Below are positions 48,292 to 64,000 of a stretch of DNA of 64,000 nucleotides, in pieces. The notes beneath the pieces are model-generated. The model worked only from the letters and a program-made list of their open reading frames with translations. It searched no databases and was not told the DNA's origin. The number at the start of each line of letters is the position of its first letter. The stretch's first letter is position 1. The DNA comes from Saturnia japonica. Lineage: Eukaryota; Arthropoda; Insecta; Lepidoptera; Saturniidae. The DNA is taken from assembly GCA_033032175.1 (NCBI GenBank), contig CM065307.1, positions 6,448,001-6,512,000 of the forward strand, read 5' to 3'. The translations under genes were made by a program, and so were the position numbers.

Positions 48292-50307
48292 TCAAGTAGA
48301 GACAATGTCAGTAACAAGTCCAGCTGCTATAGTCACTCCTCCTACACGTAACATCACACGACCAAGCTCCTTTACATCTTTATATCGCTCTACACAAATT
48401 GGCCTGCACACCTCTATCTCAACAACAGCTACAGAGTTATTGCCTAAACATCTAGGCTTCTTCTTTACTAGTTCTCCTGTACTCTTGTTCAATAAAGCTT
48501 TTAATTTTACAATATTTGCAGACTCTACTAATGACTGATGATGTATTATAATTGGAAAGCCTTTAGTAATAGGTACTTTAACATTGAATACAACAATTCT
48601 TGCTTCAAAATGTGATGTAACCGGTACCTGTTGAACAAGGTCACTCAATATATATCCTACAGAAACATTCTGCATGTCCACTCCCGATAAAGTTACAGAG
48701 ACTTGGTCCCCAGCAAATGCAACATTGCTGGACAAATCATTTATACTCAAACTTCGAACTTCTGCTAATTCCTTTGTTGGGCACACCAAAACTTTGTCAC
48801 CTTTTCTTAGTATACCATTCTCAATCCGGCCTGCTACACAAAAACCAGAGCCAGTGCCTTTGAACACATCATCAATGGACATACGTAGTGGTTTGGAAAC
48901 AGGTCTTTCAGGAACTTTGAATTTATCAATAACATCTAAAAGAGATGGCCCATCATACCATTTTAGCAAACCTGCTTCAGTCGGTGCTTTTATCAGGTTT
49001 TCACCAGTTAACCCAGAACAGGGTACATAAGTGATATCGGAATCTTTGAAACCAGCTTGCTTTAAAAATGATTTGAGCTTTTTAGATATCTCATTAAATC
49101 TTTCTTGAGACCAATTACTTGTATCAAGTTTGTTAACAGCTACAGCAAGTTGACTGACACCAAGGGATCTCACTAAAAGAGCATGCTCCCGGGTTTGTCC
49201 ACCAAGGTCAAAACCTGACTCAAACTCTCCTCTTGTGGCATCAACTACCAGCAATGCTACATCAGCCTGACCAGCCCCTGCTATCATGTTTGGAATAAAA
49301 TCAGCATGTCCAGGTGCATCCAATATAATAATCCTTTTAGTTTTAGTTTCAAATTGTGCTCTCCCAACATCCATTGTTATGCCTCTTACTCTTTCCTCTC
49401 CAGTTTCATCTAATACCCATGCATACATAAAGCTCTGCTTTCCAATTTTCTTACTCTCTTGTTCATATTTATGTAATGTTTTCTGACTGACTTCCCCTAG
49501 ATCACATAACAATCGGCCCATCAAGGTTGATTTCCCGGCATCAACATGACCAATAACTACAATGTACAAATGGTCTTTGTCAGATCCTCTTTCATCAAAA
49601 TATTGTTTGCTTGGGTCAGCCTTATTTTCTTTTATCTTTGGAGTTTTCACTTCTTCATTAGAGGAAACCCTTTCAACACAGGGTGATTGGTCCCTAGGAG
49701 TCTGTGGTTGACTACTTGCACTCCCATCTTGACCTATTTTAAATCCTTTCACAACTCCCAAACTCCTTTGATCTAAATTTGTTGCGATTACTTTTGTAGT
49801 CGAAATAACGGCAGGCTTAATTGATTCCATACTAACGGTAGGTTTTGGTAGTTCTATTTTAGACACTTCTGATTCTTTATTCTTATTGTTATTAAGTATA
49901 TCATCAAGCGCTTTGTTGTAATCAAACTTATGTTTTAATATAGCTTGTATGAGCATATTATCTGAAACAGTATCACCTAATATGTTCCTGAGCTCATCCA
50001 AACATGACATGAGTTTGGCTTCGTCATCTTCATCGAGATTTAGACGATGGAAGTCCGTTGATTCCCGTCTCTGAAACGTCTGAAGTGTTGATTCACTTGG
50101 GTCGTCTTCAGTTTCTTCTTGAATATCATTGTGGCTATGTAAGAAGTTTGCTATTTCTTGTTGGTTGCGGGATCTATCGTACATCCACTGTGATGTATCA
50201 CCTTGTGGTGATAAACAGCTGTCTTCTTCCACCGAATGTCCGTAAACATCGTCATAATCGTAGTCATCAGAATAATGCCGATTTCTAATGTTTCGATGAC
50301 GAGCCAT
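48292..50307 (-). CDS. HBS1: HBS1-like translational GTPase (ribosome rescue factor), single exon
   Basis: This uninterrupted 671-codon gene encodes HBS1, a cytosolic GTPase that, with Pelota/Dom34, recognises stalled ribosomes with an empty A site and starts subunit splitting (no-go and non-stop decay). The N-terminus (about 1-30, acidic, with DDVYGHSVEED at 19-29) is the HBS1 signature. A small UBA-like HBS1 N domain lies at about 98-140, followed by a low-complexity linker to about 240. The GTPase domain carries G1 GHVDAGKST (253-261), switch I RGIT (308-311), G3 DAPGH (330-334, with the catalytic His), G4 NKLD (392-395) and G5 around SGL (431-433). Two EF-Tu-like beta-barrel domains follow (about 470-560 and 565-668), ending in the typical VGGVTIAAG segment (655-663). 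The start context is good (AAAATGG). The length is close to human HBS1L (684 aa). No frameshift, stop or lost motif is visible, so it looks functional despite having no intron in its coding region. Opposite in orientation to the Rag gene. Confidence 0.96.
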   Translation of the reverse strand: MARHRNIRNRHYSDDYDYDDVYGHSVEEDSCLSPQGDTSQWMYDRSRNQQEIANFLHSHNDIQEETEDDPSESTLQTFQRRESTDFHRLNLDEDDEAKLMSCLDELRNILGDTVSDNMLIQAILKHKFDYNKALDDILNNNKNKESEVSKIELPKPTVSMESIKPAVISTTKVIATNLDQRSLGVVKGFKIGQDGSASSQPQTPRDQSPCVERVSSNEEVKTPKIKENKADPSKQYFDERGSDKDHLYIVVIGHVDAGKSTLMGRLLCDLGEVSQKTLHKYEQESKKIGKQSFMYAWVLDETGEERVRGITMDVGRAQFETKTKRIIILDAPGHADFIPNMIAGAGQADVALLVVDATRGEFESGFDLGGQTREHALLVRSLGVSQLAVAVNKLDTSNWSQERFNEISKKLKSFLKQAGFKDSDITYVPCSGLTGENLIKAPTEAGLLKWYDGPSLLDVIDKFKVPERPVSKPLRMSIDDVFKGTGSGFCVAGRIENGILRKGDKVLVCPTKELAEVRSLSINDLSSNVAFAGDQVSVTLSGVDMQNVSVGYILSDLVQQVPVTSHFEARIVVFNVKVPITKGFPIIIHHQSLVESANIVKLKALLNKSTGELVKKKPRCLGNNSVAVVEIEVCRPICVERYKDVKELGRVMLRVGGVTIAAGLVTDIVST

Positions 50308-52134
50308 TTTACTGTATCACCACTATAAAAATCTTAAGGTATATTACAAAACATTGTGTCACAAAAGTATTTAGAAAACTATCTACTCGTTCCCCAAAAA
50401 AATTTATTGGCATATCACAATGACGTTTTGACTTTTGAATTTTGAGTAGAGGTGGGCGATTAGACTATACACTAATGTAATCATTAGATTATAAAGATAT
50501 CTCGATTATAGCAGTTAGTAATTGTATTAAGAATTATCATATATAATCGAACTAGTAATGATGATCATTGAAAATGGAGGTCTTTGAAATAATGTTTTTT
50601 ATAAGAACACATTAGAATTACCAAAAAAAAGGTCGTTCGGTACTTGCTGTTCCGTAAAATGAATCGAAGTATCGAACCACCTTCTTTTATTTAGCTTTTC
50701 ACTCTCGATCACCTGTAGGTAATACATCAAAGACTCCATCATGAATGATCATTCACACTCGTAATTCGATTGAATTATCACACATAATCGAAATATTTCA
50801 ATTATGTATTTCATTCGTATACAAATAACTTGATTATGTAAATAATTCATACTCAAATATACCGATTATGTATTTCATTCATAATCACTGACCACTAATT
50901 TTGAGGAATAATTGTCAAAGTCATTGTGAAACGTCAAAGGAAACACAGACTATTAGATGAAAGGAAATTTATATGAAAAAAATACATATTTACAAACAAA
51001 AACATTTTATTCAAAATTAACAGAGATCAGAAATAAGTTAACACATAAAATATTTTAATACCAGATAATTTAGAGATTCGTATTTGTAATAACATCTTTG
51101 GAGAAGATAATAAAAATCATTTCATAAACACACAGCATAAAGAAAAAATAAATACATGTAACTTTTAAAACTTAAAAACCCATAAAGCAAAGCAATAAAG
51201 TATATCTTAAGTTTGACTAAGTCGAAACAAACAGCTCTATAATTTTGGAACGAGCTATGAATGTTATTTCTCGTTTGTCATATTATTTCTAAAGTGTCAA
51301 GTGCACTATCTCCACTTCTCCAGATATACTTGTTTTTTCTCCATTTTGGGGAAAATCATGTCGTCGGGGAATTTTTGTGGAAACGAAAATAATGGGGAAA
51401 TTTTTGGAGAACTTTTGCCACTGGGGTATTTTGGCGAAGAACAATATCTGCTCTGAACTTATTAACTCGAATTTTGTACGGATAGGAAATTAGTCATATA
51501 TAGTCGTACACATTTTTCACCAGTCTTCCTAAATTTAATAATTCACTCACTTAATATATTTCAATCAATTTAATTGTTAGATTTTCATCGTCCATTTACT
51601 ATAAACAGTACTTGTTAATAATATAATTGTAATAATATTACCTTTACAGTGGAAAAAAAATTCAAAGTGAAGACACCAATTAACACTTGAGAAAGTCCTG
51701 AGAATCACGCTTTATAGTTTCAGAACACTTCTCTTTTTTATGATATTACTTGACGCACATATTATAAAATTTTTTACTGTCTTACCTAGTCCTAGTAACA
51801 ACTAGGTTACCACACTTTTTTTCAATTTTAAATTTGGTACATAAGTCCAAAGAGTTCTTACAATAACAGTTAACAATAAAAGTTATGCACATATGTCATA
51901 GGGTATTAGATTTTAAGAGGTATTTAGAGTTAAGTTATTATTGTTTTTATCTCTTACCTGTTTTTGTGCCTTACGAAATAAAATAAAATATAATAAATGT
52001 CATTCCCACAATTAAGACGTACCTAACGACTCCTTATATGCTAAAATAGTTAGTCCTTACTCGTTTAGGATACAGAGCGTGCCAAAGAAATATCCTTTTT
52101 CACACTTGAATAAAAAGATAAAAGTTACGCGTGC

Positions 52135-52153
52135 GTGTGTGTGTGTGTGTGTG
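52135..52153. repeat. (GT)n microsatellite
   Basis: GT dinucleotide run of about ten units. Confidence 0.7.
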
Positions 52154-52364
52154 CGTTAACATGCATGTATTTCTATAATTTTTATGGCAGAGAAAATTTG
52201 TATTTTGTATGTACTTTATAAATTATACCGCTGTAGTTATAATTTCGTTACTCACTAACTCGCTTAATAGCTCTAATATCTGTATCTAAAGTTAATATAC
52301 TTTCTGATAGTAAATCAATAGAACAGAGAAGAACGCACGAAAAAAGCTGATGTGACTCCCATAG

Positions 52365-52590
52365 AAAATTATTCTTCTACTTCTTCTTCTTCTTCCTAAC
52401 TTGGCAACTAGTCCTCTTTAATGAAGACCATTACTGCTATTATCAAATTAATAAAGTGTCCTGTATTATGAACGACTTCAGTAGCCTAACAAGATGGTGG
52501 CTTTCTTGTTACAACTTTCTACAGAGTTTTTGTAGGATCTCAGAATGAATGTTTTCAGCTTATATTCATAATCCACTTCACTGTACATTT
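52365..52590 (-). repeat. GAA-tailed dispersed repeat, reverse copy
   Basis: CTTCTTCTTCTTCTTCCTAA, then TTGGCAACTAGTCCTCTTTA and CAAGATGGTGGC; the reverse complement matches 6110-6330 and 8655-8880. The GAA run at the 3' end is longest here. Confidence 0.75.
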
Positions 52591-53033
52591 AATATTTTTT
52601 TTGCATATGTAATTTGTATACTAGAAATTAACAAAAATTTAAAGGAATAGGCAGGCTTAAGTTGTTTTGGGAAAAATTGCCGAAATCGTATCATTTCGGA
52701 GAAATTTTTGACAGCCATGGGAAAATTTTGAAAATTCAATCTGGAGACCCTGGCTCAAGTGTCAGTTTTTGTCAGACCAGTTTTTGTCTTTTTGTTACAC
52801 TGATTTTTGCTATGATTTTTGTCGTGTTTTATGTACGATAAACGCCTACGTTTTCTTGAAATTGAATTATTTCTCTGTCACAAATAATAATAAGGAAATT
52901 ATTTAAAATTTAACTATTATTTAAATAGATTCATTATAAAATCTGTATTTTAGAAAACCTTGGGAGTGTTAGATAAAACTTCAAAACAAAGTAACACAAG
53001 TTACAGAACCTTGACCTAATACAAGTAGTGAAA

Positions 53034-59905
<6,872 letters not shown>

Positions 59906-60181
59906 GGATTGCTTTGATTTCATCGGTAATCAATATTCGTGTACAGATGTGGTTGCCCGTTCACGGGTTTTGCCATTTTTTAAATCATTTGATCCATAAA
60001 AACACATTATGAATATAGAATCGGGGATTTGTAAATTTTTTTAGCACTTGACATCAATCTCGTCAGATATAATATGGTCAAAGAATACAACACCTGTTTA
60101 GTATAAAATGGACCTAAGCTCTTGAGTACAGCTGCAAGAACGTGTCAAATATTTTCGATTTCGTATATTACGACTCTTCCA

Positions 60182-60584
60182 AATTAGTAATGAAACGATT
60201 GCGATTGATCGTAATTGACGGTTTTCGACATTTTACGGTTAATCGTAATCGTCGATTATAGTTACGATTGTTTGTGAGTTTTGTTTTCACAGGAAGTAAA
60301 TACGCATGATATAACTCTTTTGTTCATTGGGGATTTCCCCGCGCAATCGTTGACTTGATTATAATGAACAATGATTGCATTCTGAACAATTTTAGTTATT
60401 AATTCGAAAATGTTTTATTCCTTAATTTTGATTATTAATTGGTCAGTAATTTTTTTTTAAATTTATTTTATTGTAATACATATTATGTTCTTCTATCGAT
60501 AATAGTATGTATTATTAAAAAACAAATAATCGTACCTAACATCGTAATCGTTAACAGATAATCGTTCCATCACTATTTAAAATC
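60182..60584. repeat. Possible TIR element
   Basis: The left end (TAGTAATGAAACGATTGCGA) and the reversed right end (TAGTGATGGAACGATTATCT) are alike over about 40 bases; both carry ATCGTAATCG-type words. Length about 400 bp, with TA at both edges. Not certain. Confidence 0.4.
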
Positions 60585-60631
60585 TAAACTAAATAAGTCG
60601 TTAGTTCGCAATGAACCTAATTGGTCACAAT

Positions 60632-60637
60632 AATAAA
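60632..60637 (+). terminator. Candidate Rag gene polyadenylation signal
   Basis: First canonical AATAAA after the Rag stop codon, giving a 3' UTR of about 730 nt; an ATTAAA variant occurs at 60514-60519. Chance occurrence is likely in this base composition. Confidence 0.2.
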
Positions 60638-63600
60638 GCCACTAAAATTGGAATAATGTGGAATAAATTAAATCGCTCGGATGCAGTAAAGAAAGTTTTT
60701 CCGTCTTGTAAATTTGAAATGCCTGAGTCATGGTTCACTTATGGTGGTTTTATGAAAACAATTATGAGATATTTTAACCTTTAGCTTACTTAAACTACTA
60801 ATGGAGGATACTTTTGAGGTTTTGGAGGCACACCAGGGCCCTCTGGCTCTCCCCGGAGTTATATTCCTAGACTAGATATTCTCTATATTCAAGACAATTT
60901 TTAATTACCATCACTTCTAAATTTATATTTTTACAGACAACGAAATACAGGTTGTATAAGTTGTTATACAAGCTATTTTATTAAAATTATACATATACCT
61001 ATTATTTTTATAAAATAAATGAACCTAACCGATGTCTTGAAATATAAACAAATAAAGAGTATAATATAATAACTAACGATAAATATAATTTTATTTATAT
61101 ATACTAAAAATTATTGCTTTGACCGTCATTCATAACAGATAAGTAATCCGATTAATAAAAATTAGATATAAATTCCAACTTTCGATTTCTATGTCCCTAT
61201 TTTTTCAAATCTTGAACCACTGTGCGGCGGCGAGCTGGTTGTACAGACCCCGACTCTCCGCTCCGTTAGCTCGCTCCGTTTTATTCCAAATTCCAAGCCT
61301 ACATTACAAGTTCTAACATACGAGCGGTCATAGACAATCTGTTACCTCAGAACTAGTTGTAATTGTTGAAGCACAAGGTTTCTTGCCAAAGCAATGTAAT
61401 TGTTTTTAAGTCTCATAATGCGGCATTTTATATCAATTTTCTCAAAAATATAACTACGTACACCAAAAGTCCTAAACAAAAGTTTTATGTCAAATTTAAA
61501 TGTCGCAATAACCAGTATCACCGGAAAAAAAACATAACATTTGTAAATATTAACACGTCATCGTTGGCCTGGTATGGTAATTAATACTTATAGTTGTTAC
61601 CTACACTTGGAAACAGGTTTTACCTAGTAGTGGGGCTTTTACTATAGTGTCTTTGTCTTGCAAAATAATTAATTACATTTTGGCATATGATGTAGGTACT
61701 ATAATTTTCTTTTAATTTCAATTAATCTTTCAATGAAAAATATGTCGTTGAAATTTAGATTAAAAAGAAGTTAATTGGGAAAGTTTACTTTGTACTATCA
61801 AATACGTAGTGGTTGCTAAAACATTCAAGATGTGAATATTAAATTATTAAACCACCCAGTATGTACGTAAGTATGAATATTTGAAGAAACATTCATACTA
61901 ATAATGGGGATCTTGCAACAAAGATGAGATGAACAATTGATGAGAATTGATGTGAACAATAATTCGATAATAGTTATACAATAATATGTTTTTATGAAAA
62001 ATTTAAGAATGTAATCACTAATACCAATCAGCGGAAAGTGACGTCACTCCATAAGCGATTGTCCACATAACCATTGAAACAGAAATGATAAATAATATTC
62101 ACACAATTTGACGTTATGTGAAGTCAGTGAACGTTTTCGAACTTTTCAAAAATCAACTTTTGATTTGAATTAACTACATTTGTTGGGCGCATTTTAGCTT
62201 TTTGTTTATGGATAGTATCTCTATTTATGCCGTGAATATTTATGATGAAAAGTAAAACTTATGTAACTCCCCCATTTATGAAGGGGGCATTCTTTGAATT
62301 AAAACTTTAATGTATGAGATGAGCGTGGCCAGATAAGGGCAGGGGGGGACAGCAGCCTCTCTAGCAAGGTGTTGGTAAGTACTCAGTCGGAGTGCTCCGT
62401 AAAGAAAAAGAACCTAAATAATTTTGTCAAACTAGTAAAAAAATAGCATTAGCTTTCCCTTGCCTGCCCCAAAGATCCTTGCAACGCTCGTGCATATGAG
62501 TGATTGACATGTACCTTCAATGTATATGTATTTAGGTGAATATAATCAATAAATTGTTACAGCTTTATAATGAAACTTTAAGATGTAAGGTATGACAACT
62601 GTGATTGGTTTCGCTTTGTAATACTTTTGATAAATAGTAATATTACTTTAAATTTATTGATACAATGAAACTTGAGTGGCACAAGTAAATCCTTTTATTT
62701 TTAAATTTGTCTCCCTTTTTATGAGATATTCAGATGCTAAAATAATAGTTTTCACTGGTTGCCGAAGAATTCAACATTTGCTTCGGCCTAAAATAAATGT
62801 GCGAGCGATAACAGTAATTTACTAAACGCTAAGGCAATCAAATGCAAAATGCGGGAACTGAAACAACTATAACAGTCTGTGAAGGATTAGGTTTCGTAAA
62901 GAAACATGTCATGAATAAAGTACCTATTTGATTCCAAGTATATTATTAATACAAAAGTAATCTAAAAAAGAAAATCTCAGATAAACGAATAAATACATAA
63001 GTTTTAATTACAAGTAATTACGACGGATTTCCGCCAAGTACCTAACGTCTACATCAATCAAATATATTAGTTTTAGTAAAAGAGTTCTTTGCCTCAAAAA
63101 ATATTGTGGACGTCAATGGAAATAAATTTCAGAGAATTCTCACCATTTGAATGCAAAAAAATTGAAATTGTTTGACCAATTTAACGCCAATCTCCATAGT
63201 CAACTGAAACCAAATTGCACAAGTACATTAACATCAATTTGTTATCATAAATGGACTTCAAATTAACACCAAAAGTTTTGCGAGCTTACTGTTTTTATTC
63301 ATGATAAATTAAGTATTGTTCTCTATTTCTTGATGAAAAAAAAAACGTTACAAAAATATTAATTGAAGCTTGAAAAATGTATTTATTAAGTACATATAAG
63401 TTACTACATTTTAAACATTGTACACAAGAATCGCAACAGATCGCAACTTTTTATGTGAATTTATAACCTATTGGGGCGGTTAGTTACTCTGGTTTCACTG
63501 TATTAAATTTGGGTTGGTATTTTTAGTGAAATATTATGAAATATGAAAAATTTACAAATAATTTAATGATTATTTGTCTGTAGATTTGTTTGTACATTAT

Positions 63601-64000
63601 ATTAAAAGTATTACACGGCGGATTTTATAGTGAATAGGTACTTTTATAGTGAATACTTGTTGTATATATGTATCTTCTTATTGTTGCACTAACATATTAT
63701 TTAATTTCTGGCTTTAAAGTATTTATTTCTTTTACTATTATTATTATGTAAACTTGTGCAGCAAACATATCCGTGTATTTCCATTATAAAAATGAGACTA
63801 AAATTCATAAAATGTTTTTATTATTTTTGTGTAAAAATACAATATAATCTGAAATGCCTAAGAATCGAATAGAGGATTATATTTAAGTACACGTAAATTC
63901 CAATTAGCCCTGTAGATTCCCACACCAATCCTTTTGTTATTTATCAGCGAATAATTATATAATTCATATCTTTATTAATAAATGTGAAGTTATGTCTGTA

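Larger units (their letters stand above)
50308..53033. promoter_or_regulatory. Intergenic region between divergent HBS1 and Rag genes
   Basis: This 2.7-kb stretch separates the start codons of two divergently transcribed genes and must contain both promoters and 5' UTRs. I could not pinpoint a TATA box or initiator with confidence. It is AT-rich. At 50440-50900 it has repeated ATTATGTATTTCATTC-like words (about 50800 and 50867), a low-complexity AT repeat. A fragment of a dispersed repeat lies at about 51990-52105, a short GT microsatellite at about 52135-52153, and a minus-strand copy of the GAA-tailed repeat at 52365-52590. No coding exon was recognised. Confidence 0.5.
59906..64000. other. 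Downstream of Rag gene, no gene seen
   Basis: AT-rich. Holds the Rag 3' UTR, a possible TIR element (60182-60584), a GC patch at 61220-61280, and a TGACGTCA at 62039-62046. A CCCCC/GGGGG short hairpin lies at about 62268-62288. No coding exon recognised. Confidence 0.45.

Noticed and set aside
48272..50288. Several plus-strand frames opposite HBS1
   Set aside because: Shadows of the strongly supported HBS1 gene on the other strand.

Overview
The window looks like a stretch of insect nuclear genome, most likely from a moth or butterfly (Lepidoptera). It is AT-rich and intron-containing, and it is packed with dispersed repeats whose sequences I recognise as typical of lepidopteran genomes: tRNA-headed SINEs, LINE 3' ends, and repeats ending in a 'GCTGTGCCC...' type terminus. 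The species cannot be named from the sequence alone.

Only two protein-coding genes are well supported, and they lie head to head between about 48.3 and 59.9 kb. On the minus strand is an uninterrupted 671-codon gene for HBS1, the eRF3/eEF1A-family GTPase that works with Pelota to rescue stalled ribosomes. On the plus strand is a seven-exon gene for a Rag GTPase of the RagA/B type (307 aa), which signals amino-acid supply to TORC1 at the lysosome. Their start codons are 2.7 kb apart. Linking them functionally (translation quality control and nutrient signalling) would be speculative; adjacency is all the sequence shows.

The left part (0-48 kb) has no convincing host gene. It holds: a LINE 3' end at 2.1 kb; a repeat family with a GAA-rich tail around 3.8-10.4 kb; a young 2.55-kb tandem duplication (4789-7339 and 7340-9902) whose breakpoint lies inside a MITE; a TTAA MITE at 10.4 kb; and a LINE 3' UTR split by a SINE at 11 kb. 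Several tRNA-derived SINEs follow at 18.5, 19.5, 30.4, 31.0 and 34.9 kb. At 26.4-27.6 kb a TTAA MITE carries a recent, 5'-truncated jockey-like LINE with a 74-nt A tail. LINE coding remnants lie at 31.5, 32.4, 38.3 and 46.6 kb. A hAT-type MITE at 35.8 kb, with an 8-bp target duplication, sits inside another repeat. A 796-bp non-autonomous LTR element with unequal LTRs lies at 39.4-40.2 kb. Further right are TIR elements at 40.9 and 42.1 kb, a decayed PIF1-like helicase fragment at 45.3 kb and a 77-bp-arm inverted repeat at 45.9-46.2 kb.

Inside the Rag gene, intron 2 (3.2 kb) contains three copies of one lepidopteran repeat in both orientations, and intron 5 contains a SINE nested in a SINE. 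The right end (59.9-64 kb) shows no gene. I did not find a clearly novel biological system. The most interesting items are structural: the compact LTR element, the nested insertions with readable target-site duplications, the tandem duplication and the long hairpin.
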